Shown here: one piece after another, positions 1 to 7,022 of the stretch
Layout of the letters: every line of letters begins with the position of its first letter
Position numbering within the stretch: position 1 is the first letter of the stretch
NCBI RefSeq assembly: GCF_022919175.1
Contig: NZ_CP095043.1
Coordinates: 372,001 to 436,000 of the forward strand
DNA length: 64,000 nucleotides
Origin: Leucobacter rhizosphaerae
GTDB lineage: Bacteria > Actinomycetota > Actinomycetes > Actinomycetales > Microbacteriaceae
Direction: 5' to 3'
Program-made: the position numbers and the translations under genes
The notes under the pieces: model-generated
The model's input: the letters and a program-made list of their open reading frames with translations, nothing else
The model's database searches: none
Told to the model about the DNA's origin: nothing

Positions 1-1
1 C

Positions 2-925
2 CGGCTCGAGGCCGGGGCACTGCCCGAGGTGCATGACAACGGCACGCGGGTGCTGTGGCCCGCGTCGACGGCCACGCGCACGCTCACCGTGATCGAGCAG
101 TCGAGTGCGCTGCGCTCGCTCGGCCACGTCGACGCGGTGCTGCCGATGCTGCACGGGCCGTACGGCGAGGACGGCACGGTGCAGGGCATGCTCGACCTCG
201 TCGACCTGCCGTACGTCGGGAGCGGGGTGCTCGGGTCGGCGCTCTGCATGGACAAGCACGCCGTGAAGACGGTGCTCGCGGACGCGGGGATCGCCGTGGC
301 GCCGTGGCGCACGGTGACGCAGTCGCAGATCACGCGGGATCCCTCGCTCGCGGAGACGCTCGACGAGGGGCTGCAGTATCCGCTCTTCGTGAAGCCGGCG
401 CGTGCGGGTTCGAGCGTGGGGGTGAGCCGGGTGACGGACGCCTCCGAGATCCCGGCCGCCCTGGAACTGGCCTTCGCCGAGGACCGCACCGTACTCATCG
501 AGTCCGGTGTGACCGGCCGCGAGGTGGAGATCGCCGTGCTTGAGGGACGCGGGCAGGACGGGCCGCGCACGAGCAGCGTGATCGGCGAGATCGTGTTCAC
601 GGGCCGCGACTTCTACGATTTCGAGGCGAAGTACCTCGGTGCCGCGGGCGTGGAGCTCGAGCTGCCGGCACGCGTCACGGAGGGGGAGTTCGCGTCGATC
701 CGGGATGCCGCGGTGCGGGCGTTCGAGGTGACGCAGTGCGCGGGGCTCGCGCGGATCGACTTCTTCCTGACCGCGGACGGGCCGGTGCTGAACGAGATCA
801 ACACGCTCCCCGGGTTCACCCCCATCTCGATGTATCCGCGGCTGTGGCAGGAGTCGGGTCTCGGGTACACGGAGCTGATCACGGAGCTCGTGGAGCTCGC
901 GATCGAGAAGTCCGCCGCGTATTAG
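2..925 (+). CDS. ddl: D-alanine--D-alanine ligase, 5'-truncated by window edge
   Basis: Cytoplasmic ATP-grasp ligase that joins two D-alanines for the peptidoglycan stem peptide. The frame is open from base 2 with no start, so the N-terminus lies outside the window. Visible motifs are HGPYGEDGTVQG (substrate loop), FVKPARAGSSVGV (ATP-grasp) and, near the C-terminus, GLARIDFF followed by LNEINTLPGFTPISMYPRLW (Mg-ATP and D-Ala binding, typical of Ddl). The stop codon at 923-925 runs directly into a 7-bp tandem repeat. In related actinobacteria ddl is commonly followed by the DUF3515 gene and thiL; here a DUF559 gene sits between. Confidence 0.95.
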   Translation, partial: RLEAGALPEVHDNGTRVLWPASTATRTLTVIEQSSALRSLGHVDAVLPMLHGPYGEDGTVQGMLDLVDLPYVGSGVLGSALCMDKHAVKTVLADAGIAVAPWRTVTQSQITRDPSLAETLDEGLQYPLFVKPARAGSSVGVSRVTDASEIPAALELAFAEDRTVLIESGVTGREVEIAVLEGRGQDGPRTSSVIGEIVFTGRDFYDFEAKYLGAAGVELELPARVTEGEFASIRDAAVRAFEVTQCAGLARIDFFLTADGPVLNEINTLPGFTPISMYPRLWQESGLGYTELITELVELAIEKSAAY

Positions 926-955
926 GGCTGCGGGCTGCGGGCTGCGGGCTGCGGG
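925..955. repeat. 7-bp tandem repeat (GGGCTGC x4)
   Basis: Four perfect copies of GGGCTGC plus a partial fifth begin on the last base of the ddl stop codon. No function is visible; it may be slippage-prone and could mark an insertion joint. Confidence 0.85.
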
Positions 956-986
956 TCCTGGGCTCCGAGCCGCGTGCCGCGTCACG

Positions 987-1058
987 CCATGCGGTGGTCA
1001 CTCGTCATGCGGTTAAAGAGGCAGGTTCCTGACCGCATGAGCTGCGACAACCGCATGA
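987..1058. repeat. Symmetric four-half-site element, upstream copy
   Basis: Four 9-bp half-sites: CCATGCGGT (987-995), TCATGCGGT (1005-1013), ACCGCATGA (1032-1040), ACCGCATGA (1050-1058). Spacers are 9, 18 and 9 bp, giving a 72-bp element with perfect dyad symmetry around 1022/1023. A second element with the same geometry lies at 2036-2107, on the other side of the DUF559 gene. It could be an operator array, a recombination or nuclease target, or the ends of a cassette. Confidence 0.85.
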
Positions 1059-1185
1059 GTGGACGCGGGCCCGGACACCGCCACGCCGCTGACGGCATTC
1101 GTCGCTCCAGGCTGCGGACGGCGTACGCGGAAGTCTGATTTCTCCACTGTTCTCGAGAGCTGTTCACCGCTCCACCGGACTCGGG

Positions 1186-1191
1186 CACGCT
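1186..1191 (+). promoter_or_regulatory. Putative leaderless -10 of the DUF559 gene
   Basis: CACGCT lies 6 nt before the ATG at 1198. It is a one-base variant of the TANNNT boxes found at the same distance before many other genes here. Confidence 0.45.
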
Positions 1192-1197
1192 GCAACC

Positions 1198-2070
1198 ATG
1201 AGCTCGCTCTTCGACCTGCTCCGCGCGCGTGATGGCATTGCGCGCACGAGCCTGCTGCGTGACGCGGGGGTCACCCGTCGTGACATCGATCGTGCGTTCG
1301 CGGCTGGTGCAGTGGTGCGTCCGCGACGCGGGTGGATCGCATTGCCGGCGGCCGATCCGGCATTGCTGCTCGCCGCGCGCCAGCACGTGGTGCTGAGCTG
1401 TGTGACGCAGGCGAAACGACTCGGGCTGTGGGTGCGCGAGCCGTCTCCGGTGCCGCACGTCGCCGCGCCACGTGCGAATGCGCACGTGCGTGGGGTCGGA
1501 GTCGTGGTCCATTGGAAGCGGCCTGTCGTGCCACGACCGCCGTTCTTGTTGGCGGACGGGATCGAGAACCTGCTGTGCCACGTGGCTGAGTGCCAACCTT
1601 CGGAGGATGCGCTCGTGATCTGGGAGTCCGCGCTCAACGCCCGGCTCGTCACGCACGGGCACCTGGCGACGCTCCCGCTCGGACGCGCGGCTCGGCGCAT
1701 CCTGGACGCCAGTAGCCCGTTTGCGGACTCAGGACTTGAGTCGATCGTGCACGCGCGCCTGCGGTGGATCCCGGCGCGGATCCGACAGCAGGTGGTCATC
1801 GCCGGGCATCGCGTCGACTTCTTGATCGGCTCGCGGCTCGTTCTGCAGATCGACGGAGCTCATCACACGGGCGCCCAGCGCACGAGCGACATCGCACACG
1901 ACGCCCGGCTGCTCCAACTCGGGTACACCGTGATCCGGGTGTCGTATTCCCAAGTGATGTTCGCGTGGGAAGAGGTGCAGGATTCGGTGCTGCAAGCGAT
2001 GGCACGGGACAGACACCTCGTCGCAGCCGGGCACACTCTGCGGCCCTCACACCTCACGCGGTCGCTGTAA
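1198..2070 (+). CDS. DUF559 (Vsr-like nuclease fold) protein with N-terminal winged-helix domain
   Basis: A 290-residue protein. Residues about 5-70 resemble the AbiEi-type antitoxin winged helix (start LFDLLRARDGIARTSLLRDA, then RRGWIAL). The C-terminal third has the DUF559 / very-short-patch-repair endonuclease pattern: a VDFLIG strand, LQIDGAHH, a D/R-rich helix and LGYTVIRVS. Proteins of this build are common in Microbacteriaceae but their role is not settled; DNA binding or nicking is plausible from the fold. The gene sits between ddl and DUF3515, is preceded by CACGCT 6 nt upstream (possible leaderless start), and is bracketed by two copies of a symmetric 72-bp element. The downstream copy overlaps its last codons. 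It could be one half of a toxin-antitoxin-like module, but no partner gene is present. Confidence 0.75.
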   Translation: MSSLFDLLRARDGIARTSLLRDAGVTRRDIDRAFAAGAVVRPRRGWIALPAADPALLLAARQHVVLSCVTQAKRLGLWVREPSPVPHVAAPRANAHVRGVGVVVHWKRPVVPRPPFLLADGIENLLCHVAECQPSEDALVIWESALNARLVTHGHLATLPLGRAARRILDASSPFADSGLESIVHARLRWIPARIRQQVVIAGHRVDFLIGSRLVLQIDGAHHTGAQRTSDIAHDARLLQLGYTVIRVSYSQVMFAWEEVQDSVLQAMARDRHLVAAGHTLRPSHLTRSL

Positions 2071-2107
2071 CCCGATTCGAACCGCCTGACGCGCAGCAAC
2101 CGCGTGA
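2036..2107. repeat. Symmetric four-half-site element, downstream copy
   Basis: Half-sites CTCTGCGGC (2036-2044, weakest), TCACGCGGT (2054-2062), ACCGCCTGA (2081-2089), ACCGCGTGA (2099-2107), with the same 9/18/9 spacing and 72-bp length as the copy at 987-1058. The half-sites are diverged versions of TCATGCGGT. The left half lies inside the 3' end of the DUF559 gene. Confidence 0.75.
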
Positions 2108-2108
2108 C

Positions 2109-2145
2109 GCGCCGGGACACCGGCGACCGCGCCGGGACACCGGCG
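2109..2145. repeat. Two direct copies of a GC-rich hairpin
   Basis: The 17-mer GCGCCGGGACACCGGCG occurs at 2109-2125 and 2129-2145. Each copy folds as CGCCGG/CCGGCG around a 4-nt loop. They lie between two convergent genes and could act as terminators without a U-tract. Confidence 0.6.
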
Positions 2146-2151
2146 GCGACT

Positions 2152-2658
2152 CTACATCCCCAGGTTCTCGGCGAGGCTGGTGCACTTGCGCTCCTGAGGA
2201 AGCTCGCGGGCCACCGCGCTCAGGTCGTTCACCACATCGGTGCCGCTGAGCTGCTCGGATTCCACGAATACCTCGAGGCCGGGGCTGCGCCCGTACGCCT
2301 CGAAACGGTAGAGCGGGGCAGCGCTCTCGTCGATGATCCAGTCGACGCCGTTCACGTTCACGCACGTGTCGGTCGTGGGACCGCTGGGCTCGATCCCGCA
2401 CCGCAACTGCACCACGGCCGGATCGCCCCAGGCGCCCGTCGACTGCGCGTTCGTCGTGCGGCGGTCGAGCTCGGCCACGGTGTCGGGCAGCCGCACGATC
2501 ACATCGGCGCACGCCGGGCTGTTCGCGTCCGCGGCCGGCTCCATCGGCACCTCTCCGGCACACGCCGCGAGCAGCGGTGCGAGCGCGACCCCCGCAATAC
2601 CCGCGGCCAACATCCGTCGTGCACGCGTGCGGCGCGGCCTGATCTCGTGCGAAGTCAC
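2152..2658 (-). CDS. DUF3515 family lipoprotein
   Basis: A 168-residue secreted lipoprotein. After a basic start (residues 1-15) comes a hydrophobic segment ending in the lipobox LLAAC, with Cys33 as the lipidated residue. The rest matches DUF3515: ACADVIVRLPDTVAEL, WGDPAVVQLRCG and TDTCVNVNGVDWI, with several cysteines that may form disulfides. Family function is unknown; its constant place beside ddl and thiL in actinobacteria suggests an envelope role but proves nothing. The GTG start at 2658 is favoured because TAGGCT lies exactly 6 nt upstream. It is divergent from thiL, with 47 bp between the start codons. Confidence 0.88.
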   Translation of the reverse strand: MTSHEIRPRRTRARRMLAAGIAGVALAPLLAACAGEVPMEPAADANSPACADVIVRLPDTVAELDRRTTNAQSTGAWGDPAVVQLRCGIEPSGPTTDTCVNVNGVDWIIDESAAPLYRFEAYGRSPGLEVFVESEQLSGTDVVNDLSAVARELPQERKCTSLAENLGM

Positions 2659-2664
2659 CCCATC

Positions 2665-2670
2665 AGCCTA
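2665..2670 (-). promoter_or_regulatory. Leaderless -10 of the DUF3515 gene
   Basis: TAGGCT read on the minus strand, 6 nt before the GTG start at 2658. It lies back to back with the thiL -10. Confidence 0.7.
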
Positions 2671-2693
2671 GCCACTGCAACTGAACGTCACGG

Positions 2694-2699
2694 TAACGT
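2694..2699 (+). promoter_or_regulatory. Leaderless -10 of thiL
   Basis: TAACGT, then 6 nt, then the GTG start of thiL at 2706. Confidence 0.7.
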
Positions 2700-2705
2700 G
2701 GGGGC

Positions 2706-3827
2706 GTGAGCAGCAGGCGTACGGAGACCGGAACCGGAGTACCGACCGGTGCCGACACGGGATCCGATACTGTCGGCATTGCCGGTGAGGCGGGTGTGCT
2801 CCGGCGTGTCCTCGCGCAGCTGGCGCCCTCGGAGGCCGCCGTGGTCGGCCCCGGGGACGACTCGGCAGTGCTGCGGGTCCGGGGTGACCTGGTGGTGACG
2901 AGCGACACCATGATCGAGGGGCCGGACTTTCGCCGCGCCTGGCACCGCGGCTTCGATCTGGGCTGGAAGCTCGCCGCCACGAACCTCTCCGATGTCGCGG
3001 CCATGGGTGCGCGGCCGACCGGCCTCACCGTCTCGCTCGCGGTGCCTCGCGACACACCGGTCGCGCTGCTCGAGGAGATCGCCCGCGGCCTGACGGCGGC
3101 CTGCGCGGCGCTCGCACCGGGCTGCGGGGTCGTCGGAGGCGACCTCGGCACCGCTCCCGTGATCACGGCCGCCGTGACCGCGATCGGTGAGCTCGACGGC
3201 ACTCCGCCCGTGCTGCGGAGTGAGGCTCGGGCGGGGGATCAGGTCGCGTACGCCGGGGATCTCGGTCTCGCGGGCCTGGGGCTCACCCTGCTGTTCAGCG
3301 ATGGCGTAGACGCAGACGGCGTTGCGCACGCCCGCGGGATCGCGCGGCACTTGGCCACGCACCCTCGATTGCTCGCGGCCCAACTCGCCCCGACCCCGCC
3401 GATCGCTCTCGGCCGCATCGCGGCGCAGGCCGGGGCGACGGCGATGATGGACGTCTCCGACTCCCTGTCCCTCGACGCGGACCGACTCGCGCGGGCGAGT
3501 AGTCGCGACCCGGAGGCGGCAGAGACCTCATCCACGAAACGCTCGCAGGCCGTCACGATCGATCTCGATTCGGCGGGGCTGCTGCACGCGTTCGGCGAGC
3601 AGCACGGAGAGTCGGTCCCACTGGAGGCCATGCTGGCCGGGGGAGAGGATCACGGTCTGCTCGCCGCATTCCCGGCCGATACGACGCTGCCGGCGGGCTT
3701 CCACCGCATCGGCAGCGTCGTTCCCGCGGTTGCAAGATCCGCGGCACTCACCCTGGACGGCGACCCGACCGAGCCCCGCGGGTGGGATCCCTTCACCGTG
3801 CGGCTCCCGGGCCTCGGCGAGGTGTAG
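2706..3827 (+). CDS. thiL: Thiamine-monophosphate kinase
   Basis: ATP-dependent kinase converting thiamine monophosphate to thiamine diphosphate, last step of thiamine cofactor synthesis. A 373-residue member of the AIR synthase-related (PurM-like) family: GPGDDSAVLRV and the TSDTMIEGPDF Mg/substrate loop near the N-terminus, LAATNLSDVAAMGARP, VVGGDLGTAP, and the C-terminal lobe with MMDVSDSLSLDADRLA and LAGGEDHGLLAAFP. It is longer than many ThiL proteins (about 320-340) because of an N-terminal Ser/Thr/Gly-rich stretch and a loop near residues 263-280. The GTG start is set by the -10 box 6 nt upstream. Confidence 0.94.
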   Translation: MSSRRTETGTGVPTGADTGSDTVGIAGEAGVLRRVLAQLAPSEAAVVGPGDDSAVLRVRGDLVVTSDTMIEGPDFRRAWHRGFDLGWKLAATNLSDVAAMGARPTGLTVSLAVPRDTPVALLEEIARGLTAACAALAPGCGVVGGDLGTAPVITAAVTAIGELDGTPPVLRSEARAGDQVAYAGDLGLAGLGLTLLFSDGVDADGVAHARGIARHLATHPRLLAAQLAPTPPIALGRIAAQAGATAMMDVSDSLSLDADRLARASSRDPEAAETSSTKRSQAVTIDLDSAGLLHAFGEQHGESVPLEAMLAGGEDHGLLAAFPADTTLPAGFHRIGSVVPAVARSAALTLDGDPTEPRGWDPFTVRLPGLGEV

Positions 3828-3852
3828 CGCACTCGGAACCGCGCCCCAGCGG

Positions 3853-3877
3853 CGCCGAGCACTTCGCTCACTCGGCG
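3853..3877. terminator. Weak hairpin between convergent genes
   Basis: CGCCGAG (3853-3859) and CTCGGCG (3871-3877) form a 7-bp stem with an 11-nt loop just past thiL, overlapping the 3' end of the convergent regulator gene. There is no U-tract, so a terminator role is only possible. Confidence 0.3.
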
Positions 3878-5466
3878 TCGTCCACCAGCCGCAGCGCCGC
3901 CCAGAGCTCGGCGCGCGTGTCGGGGGAATCGAGGTCGCTCTGCAGCAGGTTCGCTGCGGTCTGCACGCGTGTGCGGAGCGTATGCCGATGCACGCCGAGC
4001 TCCGCCGCCGCCGGGCTCGTCTGCCCGTGATGCGCGAGCCAGGTCCGCAGGCTCGCCTCGATGTGGTCGCCGTGCCGCGTGTCGTGGTGCCGGATCGGCG
4101 CCAGCAACCCCTCCGCACGTCGTCGCGCCTCGGGGTGCGTCCCCAGCAGGTGCAGCACCCCGTCATGCAGTGCTGGCAGGTAGTCGACGGGTCCGTCCGC
4201 ATCGCTCGCGAGCGCGTGCTCGAGCGCACGCTCGGCCTCGCCGAGGAGCGTCGTCAGGTCGTCGATCGGCCCGCGCTCCGAGATGCCGGCGGGCACCCGA
4301 TGCGCGAGCAGCAACCGTCGCAGGCCCGGAAGGTGGCGGGTCTCCGCGAAGACCACGGGCCCGCCATCGAGCTCCGCACGGAGAAGCCCGGGGCTCCCGG
4401 CATCGAACGACTCCAGATCCGGTAGAAACGCCGCGTCGATCCGCTGCGGGAGCGCGAACCGGATCACGACGACGGGGCCGCGCGGCACCCGGGCGAGCAC
4501 ACCCGTGGCGAGCTTTTCCGCGAGCACCGCATCCCCGGTGAGCAGCAGCTGCGCGATGGCGGTGCGCAGGGTCGCTTCAGCCGCATCGAGCCCGCTGCGG
4601 TGCTCCAGCTGCACAGTGGCGAGGGCCGCGACGAGACCGAGCAGCGCCCGCTCCGCGTGATCCGGCGCACCCTGGTCCTCCACCACGAGCACCCCGAGCA
4701 CCTTGCCCTCGCGACCGAGCGCCTGCATCTGCAGGCCGTGCCCATCGTGGCCCCCGCTGTGGTCGGCGCCGATGCGTCCGGAGCTCAGCCCGCGTTCGAT
4801 GAGCTGGCGGGTCTCGCGGCGGATCCACTCGGGATGCGCGCGCGGTCGGGCCGACTGCGGCGCGAACTCGACGATCCGCCCCGAACGGTCCGTGATCCCG
4901 ACCCATCGACCCAGCCGGCTGGCGGCCTCGCGCACCGCGGCACCGAGACCATCCCGGTGCATCGACGCGTTCGACACGGCGCGCTGCGAGTCGAGCGCCC
5001 AGATATCGCGTTCCCGCAGTTGCGCGTCGAGGAGGCGCGCGGCGCCCTGCACGATCGCGATGAAGGAGGTGTCGTACGGCACGCGGAAGAGAGGCAGCCC
5101 CAACCGGTCGCAGGCGCTCACGAACGTCGCGGGCACGCGGTCCCAGTGCAGGCCGACGGCAATGCCGAGTGCGGTCGTGCCGGCATCGATGAGGCGTTGC
5201 ACGTAGGCGTCCGCCGCCTGTTGATCCCGGATCCCCGAGAAGCGCGCGCCCGTGGTGAGCAGCACGGTGCGCGGGGGGAGGAACGGCGTGGGATCCTCGA
5301 GCTCGCTGCTGTGCACCCACTGCACAGGGCGCGAGGGGGTGTCGGCATCGGATCCTGCGATCAGCACGAGCCCGAGGGTGTACTGGTGGAGCAGCGACCC
5401 GAGCTCGATGGTCGGGTACGAGGATCCGGCCGCGCTCCCGCGCGGGACCGCCATCGGTGCTGCCAT
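3868..5466 (-). CDS. PucR-family transcriptional regulator (likely gabTD regulator)
   Basis: A 532-residue regulator. Residues about 18-165 form the PucR N-terminal sensory domain (ELEDPTPFLPPRTVLL, then LGIAVGLHWDRVPATF, LPLFRVPYDTSFIAI). The middle resembles the degenerate GGDEF-like region, and the C-terminus is the PucR helix-turn-helix (AELGVHRHTLRTRVQTAANLL). The start at 5466 is preceded by GGGAGGCGGAGCAGC. It is divergent from gabT-gabD. In Corynebacterium glutamicum a PucR-type protein (GabR) controls gabTDP, so control of the neighbouring GABA genes is a reasonable inference. No effector can be read from sequence. Confidence 0.88.
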   Translation of the reverse strand: MAAPMAVPRGSAAGSSYPTIELGSLLHQYTLGLVLIAGSDADTPSRPVQWVHSSELEDPTPFLPPRTVLLTTGARFSGIRDQQAADAYVQRLIDAGTTALGIAVGLHWDRVPATFVSACDRLGLPLFRVPYDTSFIAIVQGAARLLDAQLRERDIWALDSQRAVSNASMHRDGLGAAVREAASRLGRWVGITDRSGRIVEFAPQSARPRAHPEWIRRETRQLIERGLSSGRIGADHSGGHDGHGLQMQALGREGKVLGVLVVEDQGAPDHAERALLGLVAALATVQLEHRSGLDAAEATLRTAIAQLLLTGDAVLAEKLATGVLARVPRGPVVVIRFALPQRIDAAFLPDLESFDAGSPGLLRAELDGGPVVFAETRHLPGLRRLLLAHRVPAGISERGPIDDLTTLLGEAERALEHALASDADGPVDYLPALHDGVLHLLGTHPEARRRAEGLLAPIRHHDTRHGDHIEASLRTWLAHHGQTSPAAAELGVHRHTLRTRVQTAANLLQSDLDSPDTRAELWAALRLVDDAE

Positions 5467-5501
5467 GCTGCTCCGCCTCCCGGGAACGGCACGCCGTGCC
5501 G

Positions 5502-5536
5502 CATTGTCGAATCTTCTGGTTCGAATACTCCATTGT
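5502..5536. promoter_or_regulatory. Direct repeats in the pucR-gabT divergent region
   Basis: CATTGT occurs at 5502-5507 and 5531-5536, and TCGAAT at 5507-5512 and 5521-5526. This is an AT-richer patch about 115-150 bp before gabT and 35-70 bp before the regulator gene. Candidate binding sites for the PucR-type protein. Confidence 0.4.
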
Positions 5537-5564
5537 GGCACGAAGTCCGACCGATGGTGGGGTC

Positions 5565-5570
5565 TAGGCT
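5565..5570 (+). promoter_or_regulatory. Candidate gabT -10 box
   Basis: TAGGCT, a TANNNT hexamer, would start transcription about 75 nt before gabT. No good -35 hexamer is visible at 17-18 bp, which fits activator dependence. Confidence 0.4.
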
Positions 5571-5649
5571 GATCCCGAACCCAATCGGCCGAGAACCCTC
5601 GCGACAGCGCGATCATCGAGCCGAACGCCGTCACCCAAAGGAGAATCCC

Positions 5650-6993
5650 ATGGCCGATGTCACCGTCACCGGTGGTCCCTCGCTTCCGCAGGAGCGCAAG
5701 CTCGTCACCAGCATCCCCGGGCCGAAGTCGCTCGAGCTGATCGCGCGGAAGAACGCCGCCGTCGCGGCCGGTGTGGGTGTCGCGCTGCCCGTTTCGATCG
5801 TCGCGGCCGGTGGCGGCGTCATGATCGACGCCGACGGTAACTCGCTCATCGACCTCGGCTCCGGCATCGCCGTGACCGGCGTCGGCAACTCGGCCCCCGC
5901 GGTCGTCGAGGCCGTGATCAACCAGGTGCAGCAGTTCACGCACACCTGCTTCACCGTCACGCCCTACGACGGCTACGTCGCCGTCGCCGAGAAGCTCAAC
6001 TCGCTCATTCCGGGCGACCACGAGAAGCGCTCCGCACTCTTCAACTCGGGTGCCGAGGCCGTCGAGAACGCGATCAAGATCGCACGTCACTACACGAAGA
6101 AGAACGCCGTCGTCGTCTTCGACCACGCGTACCACGGTCGCACCAACCTGACCATGGGCATGACCGCGAAGAACATCCCCTACAAGGACGGCTTCGGCCC
6201 CTTCGCTCCCGAGATCTACCGGGTGCCGACCTCCTACCCGTTCCGCGACGGGCTCAGCGGTGCCGAGGCGGCCAAGGTCGCGCTCACCCAGATCGAGAAG
6301 CAGGTCGGTGCCTCGAACCTGGCCGCGATCATCATCGAGCCCATTCAGGGCGAGGGTGGCTTCATCGCTCCCGCCGAGGGCTTCCTCCCCGCACTCCAGG
6401 AGTGGGCGACCGCGAACGGCGTCGTGTTCATCCTCGACGAGGTGCAGACCGGCTTCGCCCGCACGGGCGACCTGTTCGCGGCGAACCACGAGGGTGTCGT
6501 CGCAGACCTCGTCACGACCGCCAAGGGCATCGCGGGCGGGCTGCCGCTCTCCGCAGTGACCGGCCGCGCCGAGATCATGGATTCTGCGCACGCCGGTGGC
6601 CTCGGTGGCACCTACGCGGGCAGCCCGATCGCCTGCGCCGCCGCGCTCGCGACGATCGACACCTACGAGAAGGAGAACCTCACCGAGCGCGCCCGCGAGA
6701 TCGGCGCCATCATCGATGAGTTCTTCGGCGAGATTGCGAAGTCCGACGACCGCATCGGCGAGATCCGCGGTCGCGGTGCGCTGAAGGCCATCGAGTTCGT
6801 GGAGTCGGGATCGAAGACCCCGAACGCCGCCATCACCGGTGCGATCGCGAAGGCGGCCGGCGAGAACGGCGTCATCGTGCTGACCTGCGGCACCTACGGC
6901 AACGTGGTCCGCTTCCTCCCGCCGCTCTCCATCTCGGACGAGCTGCTCCGCGAGGGCCTCCAGGTCGTCGCCGACGCCCTGGCCGCCAACTAA
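5650..6993 (+). CDS. gabT: 4-aminobutyrate--2-oxoglutarate aminotransferase
   Basis: Class-III PLP aminotransferase that moves the amino group of GABA to 2-oxoglutarate, giving succinate semialdehyde and glutamate. 447 residues, normal for GabT. Motifs: LFNSGAEAVENAIKIAR (cofactor phosphate binding), IIEPIQGEGGF, VFILDEVQTGFARTG (Asp for the PLP ring nitrogen), and TTAKGIAGGLPLSAVTG with Lys292 as the Schiff-base lysine. The start is supported by AAAGGAG 8 nt upstream. It forms an operon with gabD, 29 bp downstream, and faces a PucR-type regulator. No GABA permease gene is nearby. Confidence 0.95.
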   Translation: MADVTVTGGPSLPQERKLVTSIPGPKSLELIARKNAAVAAGVGVALPVSIVAAGGGVMIDADGNSLIDLGSGIAVTGVGNSAPAVVEAVINQVQQFTHTCFTVTPYDGYVAVAEKLNSLIPGDHEKRSALFNSGAEAVENAIKIARHYTKKNAVVVFDHAYHGRTNLTMGMTAKNIPYKDGFGPFAPEIYRVPTSYPFRDGLSGAEAAKVALTQIEKQVGASNLAAIIIEPIQGEGGFIAPAEGFLPALQEWATANGVVFILDEVQTGFARTGDLFAANHEGVVADLVTTAKGIAGGLPLSAVTGRAEIMDSAHAGGLGGTYAGSPIACAAALATIDTYEKENLTERAREIGAIIDEFFGEIAKSDDRIGEIRGRGALKAIEFVESGSKTPNAAITGAIAKAAGENGVIVLTCGTYGNVVRFLPPLSISDELLREGLQVVADALAAN

Positions 6994-7022
6994 TTCCGCG
7001 TTTCTGAAGGGACACTAGACCT

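Noticed and set aside
1198..2070. Calling the DUF559 gene a proven toxin-antitoxin antitoxin (AbiEi)
   Set aside because: Only the N-terminal winged helix resembles AbiEi; there is no AbiEii-type nucleotidyltransferase toxin gene next to it.
3868..6591. Open frame of 907 codons on the minus strand covering the PucR gene and running through gabT
   Set aside because: The part beyond 5466 is the shadow of gabT; the real start is the ATG at 5466 with a good ribosome binding site and the correct PucR N-terminus.
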